Assembly (NCBI GenBank): GCA_947306975.1
Contig: CAMZHU010000002.1
Span: forward strand, 1-37,333
From: an uncultured Clostridia bacterium
GTDB taxonomy: Bacteria; Bacillota; Clostridia; Oscillospirales; Oscillospiraceae
DNA: 37,333 nucleotides
Direction: 5' to 3'
Position numbers and translations under genes: made by a program. Below the pieces are notes generated by a model, which had not been told where the DNA came from, did not search any database, and worked only from the letters and a program-made list of their open reading frames with translations. Shown here one piece after another: positions 7,001 through 14,698 of the stretch (the first letter of the stretch is position 1; every line of letters starts with the position of its first letter).

Positions 7001-8137
7001 ATGACCAAAAAGATGATCGCGATTATCCTTGCAGTTGTGATGCTGGTTGCGGTCCTGGCTGCCTGCGGCGGCGGGAACACTGCTCCCAGCGACAACAGCA
7101 CTCCCAGCAACGAAACACCCAGCAACAATGATAAGAAAGACGATGAAAAGAAGGACGATTCCTCCGCACAGGAGTACACCCAGACTTATGCTCTCAAGTA
7201 CAGCTCCTATGCACCCGAAGGGCATCCCACAAACGTGACAATCGAAGTACCGCTCAAAGAACTCATCGAGAAGGAATCCAACGGCCGCATAACCGTTGAA
7301 ATATATTCCGCAGGTTCTCTTACGACACAGGCCAGCACGCTCGACGGCATCATCAGCGGCGTCACCGATATGGGCTACGACGCTCCCGCTTATTATGCAG
7401 GCGTTTATCCGCGCATCGAGCTCTTCACGACCCCCGGCCTCTACTACGGTGACGAGGATCAGCAGAACAAGCTCTTCTATGAATTCAACGAGGCTTATCC
7501 GAGCGAGAACTTCGAAAACAACTTCTATCTCCTTGCATGGCAGCCTTCTCCGCTCACTCTCTTCGTTTCCAATAAGCCGATGCAGACATGGAAAGACATC
7601 CAGGGATTCTCTCTCCGTGTTCCCGGCGACAAGGTCCCGTACTTTGAAGCTATCGGATGCGCTCCTGTCGTTATGAGCACAGCTGACGTTTACGAAGCTA
7701 TCCGTCTTAACGTTATTGACGGATGCGCTGTAGCTATCCAGGCTGTTAACACCACCAGTATTTATGAGCTCTGCGACTATGCAACCAGATGGTATGGAGC
7801 CACCGGCATGACCGGCTGGTACTTCAGCAAGGAAGCCTATGAGGATATGGATCCCGAGGCGCAGGCCGTTATGGATAAGGCGCGCGACTGGATGCGCGAC
7901 GGTATGTGGAAAGAGGACAACGACGCTCAGCTCAAGATCGCTGAGGAAAACGTCTTCGGCAAGAACCCCAACTTCAAGTACCTTGACTTTGACGAGGACT
8001 GCGTTGCGAAGATGGCTGAAGCTGCAGAGCCTGTTCTCCAGGCCAAAGCTGCTGAAGTCGACGCACTCGGACTCGACGGCACCGGCATCCTCGAATGGAT
8101 GAGAGCGCATGCTGTCGAGGTCCCCAAAGCCGCGTGA
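7001..8137 (+). CDS. TRAP transporter solute-binding lipoprotein (DctP family), solitary
   Basis: The 378-residue product begins with a lipoprotein signal peptide (lipobox LAAC, Cys22), followed by a low-complexity Ser/Asn/Lys/Asp linker to about residue 65. The DctP-type binding domain includes the segment GFSLRVPGDKV, whose Arg in family structures binds the carboxylate of the ligand, and the conserved VYEAIRLNVIDGCA stretch. In TRAP systems this protein delivers organic acids to DctQ and DctM membrane subunits. Neither DctQ nor DctM is present here; the next gene is convergent. A strong promoter, strong ribosome binding site and terminator suggest high expression as a single gene. The ligand is unknown. 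Confidence 0.93.
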   Translation: MTKKMIAIILAVVMLVAVLAACGGGNTAPSDNSTPSNETPSNNDKKDDEKKDDSSAQEYTQTYALKYSSYAPEGHPTNVTIEVPLKELIEKESNGRITVEIYSAGSLTTQASTLDGIISGVTDMGYDAPAYYAGVYPRIELFTTPGLYYGDEDQQNKLFYEFNEAYPSENFENNFYLLAWQPSPLTLFVSNKPMQTWKDIQGFSLRVPGDKVPYFEAIGCAPVVMSTADVYEAIRLNVIDGCAVAIQAVNTTSIYELCDYATRWYGATGMTGWYFSKEAYEDMDPEAQAVMDKARDWMRDGMWKEDNDAQLKIAEENVFGKNPNFKYLDFDEDCVAKMAEAAEPVLQAKAAEVDALGLDGTGILEWMRAHAVEVPKAA

Positions 8138-8170
8138 TCAGATTATACTGAAAAGTTCATAACTAAAGTA

Positions 8171-8201
8171 TACGGGAAAGACCTCTGCGGCCTTTCCCGT
8201 A
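8171..8201 (+). terminator. Intrinsic terminator after the TRAP binding-protein gene
   Basis: TACGGGAAAG (8171-8180) pairs perfectly with CTTTCCCGTA (8192-8201), followed by TTTTTGC. Confidence 0.92.
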
Positions 8202-8211
8202 TTTTTGCAAA

Positions 8212-8243
8212 AACGCGGCCTTTGCATTCGCATCGGCCGCGTT
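8212..8243 (-). terminator. Intrinsic terminator after ppk1 (minus strand)
   Basis: AACGCGGCC (8212-8220) and GGCCGCGTT (8235-8243) form a 9-bp stem; on the minus strand it is followed by TTTTTGCAAAAAT. It sits tail-to-tail with the dctP terminator. Confidence 0.8.
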
Positions 8244-8268
8244 ATTCATATCCTGTCGGTTGGCCTGA

Positions 8269-10479
8269 TCATGAGCCGCGGCTATTCCGCCCGCGACGGC
8301 TGAAAAAACGCCGCAGGGATGAAAATCGGGGTTTCTTCACAGGCAGAGGCTCTACCTTCCGGGCAGAGAAGTATTCGTACAGCCGCTCCTGGCTTGCGAC
8401 GCCTTCCGGTTCCGGGACCTTCGTATAAGTGCCGTCCGGCTGCATTTCCCAGCCTTTCACGTCGTCCTGGCGGAAAGCTTCCATCACCTCAAGCACCTGT
8501 TCCCGGATATCCGGGTCAGTGACTTCGACGAAGGCCTCCACACGGCGCTGGGTGTTGCGGTTGAGCAGGTCGCCGGATCCGATGAAGATCCTCTGCTCAT
8601 CGCCCCTGCCGAAGACGTACACGCGTGAATGCTCGAGGTATCTGCCGATAACGCTGCGAACTCTGATGTTATCAGAGTAACCGGGAAGACCGGGCCTCAG
8701 GCAGCAGATCCCCCTGATAAACATCTCTACGGGAACTCCCGCGCGCGAACACTCGACTAGTTTGGCCATGACGTCCACGTCGTTCATCGAATTGACTTTT
8801 ATGGCAACAAAACCTTCGCTGCCCTTGGATATCTCGTTGTCAAGAGCCGCGAGGAGCATGGGCCTGAAGCAGAGCGGGGAAGTTATGAGTTTCTCCGTAG
8901 CCTCGGGGGCCTGGCCTAGAGCGAGCGCTTCGAATATGGCGGTAGCGTCTATTCCGATCTGCCGGTCTGAAGTTATGAGGGAGAGGTCGCAGTACTGTTC
9001 ACTCGTTACCTCATTGTAGTTTCCGGTGCCTATCTGGGTTATGTACTTCACGGTATCTCCGCATTTTCTGGTTATGAGACAGAGCTTGCTGTGTACTTTT
9101 TCATCCTGAAGGCCGTAGATCACTGAACACCCTGCGTCTTCGAGCATCTCGCTGTAGTCGATATTGTTCTTTTCGTCGAAACGCGCGCGGAGCTCGAGAA
9201 GGCACAGCACGTCCTTTCCCTGATCCGCTGCGTAGGCGAGTGCCGCGGCAAGCTTGCTGCTTGCGGCAAGCCGGTACAGCGTGATCCGGATGGATACGAC
9301 TTCGGGATCATCGGCGGCTTCATAAAGCATTTCTATGAACGGCGTCATGCTCTGATAAGGAAAGCTGAGCAGGATGTCCTTCTTTTCGAGATAGCGGAAA
9401 TAGTCACCCTTTCGAAGCTGCACGGTGCGCACGCTGTGCCGTTCGGGATATTTCATGCCCGGTGCGGCCGTTAAGGCGCTTCCGAAACCGCGGCAGAAGG
9501 GGACGGAAGTCTGGAAAATCTGTTTCTCTGGAACCTTGGTGTATTTTTGCAGGAGTTCCACAAGACGCCTGTCTGCGCGGCCTTGGATCTGCAGACGGAC
9601 GATCTGCATCCTCTTGCGCTTGCGGAGGAGCTTTTCCATGCTCAGGCGGAAGTCGTCGTCCTCGGCCCGCGAGTTTTCGTCTATGAACACGTCGGCGTTG
9701 CGGGTAACGCGGATCGCGCAGGAGCTCTTGACATCATATTTCTTGAACAGGAGAGGGGCGAAATGCCGGACCATCGCGTCGGTAAGGATGATCTTCTGAC
9801 GTCCGTCCACCTCGAATACCCTGTATGCGGGAAGACGCGATATATAGACGAGACCCAGATCGGTCTTCTCGCGCTTCTTCAGCATCACGGCGACGTAATC
9901 CTCGCGGTTGTCGAGGAAAGGCATCGGGTGCTCAGCGTCGACGATGCGGGGCGAGAGCAGATGCCTCGCCTCTGCAAAGAACTTCCTGGCCATGCTCTCG
10001 TCGACCTTGGATATTCGGCGGAAGTCCACCAGCTCTATGTCAGCGGCCTTAAGGTCATCCATTACCTTTTTGTATATGCTCTGCTCGGTCAGCTGCTGCT
10101 GCTGGACCTCGCGGATGATCTTCTTCAGCTGGGTCTGGGTATTCCATCCGGTCTTCTGATCCGTATAATTAGGAAGCAGGATGCTCCTGTGCAGCAGAGC
10201 GCCGACGCGGACCATGAAGAACTCGTCGAGGTTGCTCTGGTATATAGACAGGAATTTCAGCCGCTCCAAAAGCGGCACGGTCGGGTCTCCGGCTTCCTTG
10301 AGCACGCGAAGATTGAACTGGAGCCAGCTCAGCTCCCGGTCCATGAAGCATGCGGGACCTACCGGGGGAGGACAGGCTTCTTCTTCAGCAGTTTCCTCGT
10401 TGACTTCAAGTTCGTCTTCGTCAGGCAGATCCTTTTCTTCAGTAAGGTCCTCAAGAAGGATGTTGTCCGTGTCTTCCAT
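8269..10479 (-). CDS. ppk1: Polyphosphate kinase 1
   Basis: PPK1 reversibly makes polyphosphate from ATP. The 736-residue product starts with an acidic extension of about 42 residues (LLEDLTEEKDLPDEDELEVN region) that is absent from E. coli PPK. The family N-terminal motif FMDRELSWLQFNLRVLKEA follows. The two phospholipase-D-like C-terminal domains carry the conserved histidines His463 (DEKVHSKLCL, the phosphorylated residue in the family) and His617 (LEHSRVYVFG). The GTGNYNE motif is present (TQIGTGNYNEVT). The gene starts 7 bases after the stop codon of the PPK2/PAP-like gene, in one operon. The C-terminal tail is basic (KKPRFSSLRRFFSRRGR). Confidence 0.97.
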   Translation of the reverse strand: MEDTDNILLEDLTEEKDLPDEDELEVNEETAEEEACPPPVGPACFMDRELSWLQFNLRVLKEAGDPTVPLLERLKFLSIYQSNLDEFFMVRVGALLHRSILLPNYTDQKTGWNTQTQLKKIIREVQQQQLTEQSIYKKVMDDLKAADIELVDFRRISKVDESMARKFFAEARHLLSPRIVDAEHPMPFLDNREDYVAVMLKKREKTDLGLVYISRLPAYRVFEVDGRQKIILTDAMVRHFAPLLFKKYDVKSSCAIRVTRNADVFIDENSRAEDDDFRLSMEKLLRKRKRMQIVRLQIQGRADRRLVELLQKYTKVPEKQIFQTSVPFCRGFGSALTAAPGMKYPERHSVRTVQLRKGDYFRYLEKKDILLSFPYQSMTPFIEMLYEAADDPEVVSIRITLYRLAASSKLAAALAYAADQGKDVLCLLELRARFDEKNNIDYSEMLEDAGCSVIYGLQDEKVHSKLCLITRKCGDTVKYITQIGTGNYNEVTSEQYCDLSLITSDRQIGIDATAIFEALALGQAPEATEKLITSPLCFRPMLLAALDNEISKGSEGFVAIKVNSMNDVDVMAKLVECSRAGVPVEMFIRGICCLRPGLPGYSDNIRVRSVIGRYLEHSRVYVFGRGDEQRIFIGSGDLLNRNTQRRVEAFVEVTDPDIREQVLEVMEAFRQDDVKGWEMQPDGTYTKVPEPEGVASQERLYEYFSARKVEPLPVKKPRFSSLRRFFSRRGRNSRGS

Positions 10480-10486
10480 GGTGATA

Positions 10487-11968
10487 TCAGTCGTCCCTTT
10501 CTTTGATGGCGTTTTCCAAAGCGTCCACTACGATGCGCAGGGTCTTTATCCGCGCATACAGCTTGTCGTTCGATTCGATTATGTGCCAGGGGGCGAATTC
10601 AGTAGATGTCTTTTCCAGCATCTCCGAGACGGCTTCTTCATACTGGGGCCATTTTTCCCGGTTGCGCCAGTCTTCTTCCGTTATCTTCCACTGCTTAGAA
10701 GGATCGTTCTGCCTGTCGTTGAAACGCGCGAGCTGGGTCTCCTGGTCTATGTGTATCCAGAATTTCAGAATGACGGCGCCCCAGTCGTGGAGGTCAGACT
10801 CGAATTCGTTTATTTCATTATAAGCGCGCTTCCAGTCGTCCTCCGTGCAGAATCCTTCGATGCGTTCCACCATTACGCGGCCGTACCAGGTGCGGTCGAA
10901 GATGGCGACATGGCCTGTTCGGGGCAGACGCCGCCAGAATCTCCAGAGATAGTGTCGGGCAAGCTCGTGGGGCTCGGGCGACGCGATGGGGTATGTGTCG
11001 AATCCGCGGGGATCCAGCGGATAGGCGAGCCTGCGGATGTTGCCGCCTTTGCCGGCGGCGTCCCAGCCCTCGTAGCAGACGATCACCGGTATGCGCTTTC
11101 TGTAGATCCTGTTATGCAGATCGAATATCTTATCCTGAAGTTTCTTGAGTTCCTTGCGGTATTCATCTTTATCCATCTTTACTGAGAGATCGACATCGGA
11201 AAGGCGGGGAGTTTCGTGCATCGGGAAGTACTCGTCGAAAGCCTTTCCGTGATATTTGCCCGCAGCCACGCCTGCGGATACGGTCTCTGTGAGCAGAAGG
11301 TAAGCGTCGTAGTTCAGCTTACCGTACTTGGTGCCGTCCAGTACATGCCACGGGAAGATGTCGCTCGTCGCTTCCATGAACTCGCTGTATGCGTCACGGA
11401 ATCTCGAATAATGCGTATTCTGATACTCGTCGTACTCGGATGTGCGCCAGCTCGTGGTGCTGCTGGAACGGAGTTCGTCCTGCCGCTTTGTCTGCTCTTC
11501 CTTGGATATGTTCACGAAGAGCTTGAGGACGAGGTATCCGTTGTCGCGGAGCTGCCGCTCGAATCTGTTGACGGACCTGATCCTGCGCTGGAACAGCTCT
11601 TCATCCGTGACTTTGGTACATTTTTCGCGTACGGCGCCCTCCATCCAGCCGGCGTCCATGAACAGGAACGTTCCGTCTTCGGGAAGCGCGCAGAAGTAAG
11701 GATAAAGGAAAGGATAGCGGTTCGCCTCGGCCGTCCGTGCCTCGCCGCAGAAAACGCTCGAGAACCGCGGATCGATCTCGCTTATCAGAAGGTTGATGAG
11801 CCTGCCCTTTCCCGAAACGGCCCAGCCCTCCACAAGTACTATGACCGGCAGTTTCGCTTCGCGGATAGAGACCTGCTGGGCGGTGAGAAGCTTCTGCAGA
11901 CGCTTCGTCTCTTCCTTTCTGGTTTCCTTGTCGAGGCCGTCATCGGGGCGCACATAATCCTTTAGCAT
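10487..11968 (-). CDS. pap: Two-domain PPK2-family polyphosphate:AMP phosphotransferase
   Basis: The 493-residue product is two PPK2 domains in tandem, the architecture of class II PPK2 (PAP), which phosphorylates AMP to ADP with polyphosphate. The first domain has a degenerate Walker A (EGWAVSGKG, residues 47-55, Asp replaced by Ala) and a lost lid motif (DAGWMEGAV). The second has the intact Walker A EGWDAAGKG (300-308) and the active motif FDRTWYGRVMVERIEGF. In characterised two-domain enzymes only the C-terminal domain is catalytic, which fits. The open frame extends upstream to 12040, but that overlaps the promoter -10 box; ATG at 11968 with AGGAG 10 bases before it is the better start. 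Confidence 0.93.
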   Translation of the reverse strand: MLKDYVRPDDGLDKETRKEETKRLQKLLTAQQVSIREAKLPVIVLVEGWAVSGKGRLINLLISEIDPRFSSVFCGEARTAEANRYPFLYPYFCALPEDGTFLFMDAGWMEGAVREKCTKVTDEELFQRRIRSVNRFERQLRDNGYLVLKLFVNISKEEQTKRQDELRSSSTTSWRTSEYDEYQNTHYSRFRDAYSEFMEATSDIFPWHVLDGTKYGKLNYDAYLLLTETVSAGVAAGKYHGKAFDEYFPMHETPRLSDVDLSVKMDKDEYRKELKKLQDKIFDLHNRIYRKRIPVIVCYEGWDAAGKGGNIRRLAYPLDPRGFDTYPIASPEPHELARHYLWRFWRRLPRTGHVAIFDRTWYGRVMVERIEGFCTEDDWKRAYNEINEFESDLHDWGAVILKFWIHIDQETQLARFNDRQNDPSKQWKITEEDWRNREKWPQYEEAVSEMLEKTSTEFAPWHIIESNDKLYARIKTLRIVVDALENAIKERDD

Positions 11969-12038
11969 ATATAAACAGCTCCTAACTTCACATAGACGGA
12001 TTACCGCCGCGGATAAAATCGGCAGTATAGATAATTCC

Positions 12039-12066
12039 ATTATAAACTATATGCATTGTATTGCAA
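12039..12066 (-). promoter_or_regulatory. Promoter of the pap-ppk1 operon
   Basis: On the minus strand TTGCAA (12061-12066), a 16-base spacer and a perfect TATAAT (12039-12044). Transcription would start near 12032, leaving about 65 bases before the ATG at 11968. Confidence 0.7.
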
Positions 12067-12216
12067 GCGTTTTCGGACTGTCGGTGCCATCTGGAGCGCT
12101 TTCTTCAGCGGCAACACATAAAGCAAAGAATGCCCCTTTCAGAAGGCAGCCTGTTCGCGATCGTTCATCGTATCGCTGCCCGTCCGAACGTCTCCGCAAA
12201 TTGGCGGATACACCGA

Positions 12217-12245
12217 TTGACAAATACTAAATACTTCCATATAAT
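12217..12245 (+). promoter_or_regulatory. Consensus promoter of the tetR operon
   Basis: Perfect TTGACA (12217-12222), a 17-base spacer and perfect TATAAT (12240-12245). An unrepressed promoter this good would be strong, so tight repression is expected. Confidence 0.92.
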
Positions 12246-12248
12246 GTT

Positions 12249-12268
12249 TTTATAAACATGTTCATAAA
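12249..12268. promoter_or_regulatory. Palindromic operator candidate for the TetR-family regulator
   Basis: A 20-base palindrome, TTTATAAACA followed by TGTTCATAAA, has 9 of 10 symmetric positions paired. It begins 4 bases after the -10 box and covers the predicted transcription start. This is the position expected for an autorepression operator; a TetR-family gene starts 11 bases later. Confidence 0.75.
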
Positions 12269-12278
12269 GGGTGATTCC

Positions 12279-12806
12279 ATGCCTAAGATCATTGAAAACG
12301 TAAGAGAACGCGCTATTGCGGAAGCAAGGGAAGTGCTGACCAGGGACGGTTACGCGGCCATGACCGTCCGCCGGGTCGCAAAAGATCTGGATATAGCTCC
12401 CGCGACCCTCTATAACTACTTCCCGTCCAAAGAGCATCTTGCTGCCTGCGTGATGCTGGAGGACTGGCGTGAACTGACCCGCGTGATAGAAGAAAGAAGC
12501 AGCGGTCTTTCCGCCGAAGACACTGTACGCGCTCTCTTCGACACAGTCAGACGCTTCACTGAGAAATACGCGCTCTCATGGTCGCAGTACGGGACGGAAG
12601 CGAGCGCGACTCCTATGCGGAAAAGATATCACTCGGTGCTGGTGGAACAGCTGGCAGGATACATTCGTGCGGCTATGACGCCGGAAGAATCGGGATCGGG
12701 ACCCTGGCGGCCGTTGTTTCTTGCGGAATTGGTGCTCAGGTTCGGCTCGGACGGCGTGAGCGTCTATGAAGACCTGGAACCTGCCGTAAAAAAGATCCTG
12801 GATTAA
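12279..12806 (+). CDS. TetR-family transcriptional regulator
   Basis: The 175-residue product has the TetR N-terminal helix-turn-helix (AMTVRRVAKDLDIAPATLYN followed by YFPSKEHL, about residues 27-55) and a variable C-terminal ligand/dimer domain of about 120 residues. The usual length is 180-210, so this is a short member. An ATG at 12258 is in frame but lies inside the candidate operator at about +6, so ATG 12279 with AAGGGTG at 12266-12272 is preferred. It is the first gene of a seven-gene rightward operon and probably represses it together with itself. The effector is likely a substrate or product of the downstream enzymes; this is inference. Confidence 0.9.
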   Translation: MPKIIENVRERAIAEAREVLTRDGYAAMTVRRVAKDLDIAPATLYNYFPSKEHLAACVMLEDWRELTRVIEERSSGLSAEDTVRALFDTVRRFTEKYALSWSQYGTEASATPMRKRYHSVLVEQLAGYIRAAMTPEESGSGPWRPLFLAELVLRFGSDGVSVYEDLEPAVKKILD

Positions 12807-12826
12807 GAGATATACACAGTAGAACC

Positions 12827-12843
12827 CAGCGCCGACGGCGCTG
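12827..12843 (+). other. Intercistronic hairpin between tetR and the flavin-reductase-like gene
   Basis: CAGCGCC, GAC, GGCGCTG form a 7-bp perfect stem with a 3-base loop. No T-run follows. It could set relative expression of the regulator and the enzymes by partial termination or RNA processing. Confidence 0.45.
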
Positions 12844-12859
12844 TAATATAGGAGGTATT

Positions 12860-13798
12860 ATGAGTAGCTTCAAAGATCTGCGGATAGTGGACAACTTCTA
12901 TCAGACGTCCCTGTTCTTTCCCATGCCCACGGTGCTTATAAGCACCATAGCTGCCGACGGCTCTACAAGCCTCGGCCCCTACAGCCTCGTCCAGCCGTAC
13001 TACGTGGCCGGCAAGGATTATTACGCCATGCTCCTCAACTGCCGGAATTCTTCAAATACGGCGCAGCACATCCTGAGAACCGGCAAATGCGCTATAAACT
13101 TTATTCCGGACGACAGAAAGTACTTCAAGGAATGTGTCCGTCTCGGATGGCCCGGCGATACCCCCGCAGAGAAGATGAAGGGCTGCAAGTTCACTCTTGA
13201 GCCCGGCATCGCGGAGGGCGATGAGCCGCGCCCCCTTGTCGTTCAGGAGGCGTTCCAGGTCATAGAGTGCACCTGGATGAGAGAACTCGACGGAGCGGAC
13301 CGCGACGAGCCCGGCCAGCTGGAGGGCTACGAGCCGCCGTATCACGACTTCAACGGCATCACATCCAAATTCGGCGCTACATTCATCCTGCGCGTGGACA
13401 AGATCCTGATGAAGGAGAGGTACTACAACGCGATAATCAACGGAGTCAAGGCTAAGGATTTCCCCAGCGTTCCCGTGGATTACGGGTACAGGGATTCCAA
13501 GAACTTCTGGTATACGCGCTTTCCTGGCTTCGGAAAGCTCAGAGGAGCCATCCCGGAGCTGCTTCCCATGCGCGCTACCACGGTCAGCAGCGTACAGTAT
13601 GCGGCAGACCGGATCGATCCGAACATAAAGTTCACCGAAGAGGCCTGCGCAAAACTGGTGAACGTGCCCCGCATATTCCTCCCGATAGCCCTCAAAGGAT
13701 GCGTCTCCTGGGCAAAGGAGAACGGCGTCACTCTCATAACTGCGGAGCACATGGATATCATCAACGACAAGCGTTCCAAGGAAAAGAGCAAGAAATAA
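12860..13798 (+). CDS. Flavin reductase-like (flavoredoxin/DIM6-NTAB type) FMN-binding protein
   Basis: The 312-residue product opens with a flavin-reductase-like split-barrel domain: PMPTVLISTIAADGSTSLGP, then SLVQPYYVAGKDYYAMLL and NSSNTAQHILRTGKCAINF. These regions bind FMN in flavoredoxins and flavin reductases. The protein is longer than typical members (about 190-220 residues); an extra C-terminal part of about 80-100 residues, mostly polar and helical, has no assignment. It probably uses FMN for electron transfer or reduction of a small molecule. The start has AGGAGG 5 bases upstream. It follows the tetR gene by 53 bases and precedes an SDR gene by 36 bases. Confidence 0.8.
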   Translation: MSSFKDLRIVDNFYQTSLFFPMPTVLISTIAADGSTSLGPYSLVQPYYVAGKDYYAMLLNCRNSSNTAQHILRTGKCAINFIPDDRKYFKECVRLGWPGDTPAEKMKGCKFTLEPGIAEGDEPRPLVVQEAFQVIECTWMRELDGADRDEPGQLEGYEPPYHDFNGITSKFGATFILRVDKILMKERYYNAIINGVKAKDFPSVPVDYGYRDSKNFWYTRFPGFGKLRGAIPELLPMRATTVSSVQYAADRIDPNIKFTEEACAKLVNVPRIFLPIALKGCVSWAKENGVTLITAEHMDIINDKRSKEKSKK

Positions 13799-13834
13799 CG
13801 GCCCTGAGCCGAAAACTGACAGGAGGATAATAAT

Positions 13835-14680
13835 ATGAAAGTCGTATTAGCCGGCGCATTCGGACATCTTGGAGAGGACATACTGAGGTCTCTGGTCAGG
13901 GCGGGCCACGAGGTAACGGCCGCGGATATGGTCACCCGTGAGATCGAGGGCTGCGAGGGATTCACTCCGGTCAAGGTGGATATGACTGACAGGGAGTCCA
14001 TCAAGGGCCTGTGCGACGGCGCGGACGTCGTTATAACCACAGTCGGCCTTACGAAGACCAGCGCCAAGCTTACCAACTATGACATAGACTGGGGAGCAAA
14101 CAAAAACCTCGTTGACGAGGCCGTCGCCGCCGGTGTCAAGAACTTTGCGTACATCTCAGTACTCAAGGCCGACAAAGCCCCGAAGGTACCGATGCTTGAC
14201 GCCAAGGCAAAGCTGGAGGAGTATCTCAAGCGGAGCGGCATGACATGGGTCATCTTCCGTCCGACAGGATACTTTTACGATATCGCAAAGGTGTTCATGC
14301 CAATGGTCGAGAAAGGCAAGGTCACGCTCCTGGGAAAAGACGAAGTCCACGCCAATGTGGTGGATACCCCGGATTTCGCGGACTTCATCGTAGAGCACAT
14401 GCTGGACGAGAACAAGACCTACGACGTTGGCGGCAAGGAGACGTACTCTTATGAGGAACTTGCCAAAATGTTCTTTGAAGCAGCCGGCAAGGAACCGGTG
14501 ATCAGCCGTGCGCCCACGTGGCTCTTCGACGTTCTTGCATGGGTGAACAAGCTAAAGAAGAACGGCAAGGATGCCATAATCAAGTTTTCAAAGTGGACCC
14601 TCACGGAGGAGATGGTGGGCGACACCAAGGTCGGTGAACACAGCTTCGCCGAGTATATAAAGAACTGCTATAAGAAGTAA
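13835..14680 (+). CDS. NmrA-like / atypical SDR-family NAD(P)-dependent oxidoreductase
   Basis: The 281-residue product has an N-terminal Rossmann fold with the nucleotide motif GAFGHLG (GxxGxxG) after the first strand (MKVVLAGAFGHLGEDIL). An acidic AADM follows at the end of strand 2. Atypical SDR motifs continue: DGADVVITTVG, then VKNFAYISVL, where the catalytic Tyr-x3-Lys of classical SDRs is missing, and GMTWVIFRPTGYFYDIAK. This is the NmrA/SDR_a5 pattern, found in NAD(P)H sensors, quinone oxidoreductases and epimerase-like enzymes. The C-terminal segment GGKETYSYEELAKMFFEAAG is typical of the group. AGGAGG precedes the ATG. The substrate is unknown; the operon setting suggests redox modification of a small molecule. 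Confidence 0.85.
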   Translation: MKVVLAGAFGHLGEDILRSLVRAGHEVTAADMVTREIEGCEGFTPVKVDMTDRESIKGLCDGADVVITTVGLTKTSAKLTNYDIDWGANKNLVDEAVAAGVKNFAYISVLKADKAPKVPMLDAKAKLEEYLKRSGMTWVIFRPTGYFYDIAKVFMPMVEKGKVTLLGKDEVHANVVDTPDFADFIVEHMLDENKTYDVGGKETYSYEELAKMFFEAAGKEPVISRAPTWLFDVLAWVNKLKKNGKDAIIKFSKWTLTEEMVGDTKVGEHSFAEYIKNCYKK

Positions 14681-14698
14681 GCATAGGGGGTAAGCGTC

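Noticed and set aside
6974-8110. 378-codon open frame antisense to the TRAP binding-protein gene
   Set aside because: The opposite strand has a lipoprotein signal, DctP motifs, promoter and terminator; the antisense frame has none of these.
9547-10506. 319-codon open frame antisense to ppk1
   Set aside because: Shadow of the PPK1 gene; no recognisable family or translation signals.
12061-12216. tRNA or small RNA gene between pap and tetR
   Set aside because: No cloverleaf pattern, T-loop consensus or terminator was found; the region holds only the two divergent promoters.
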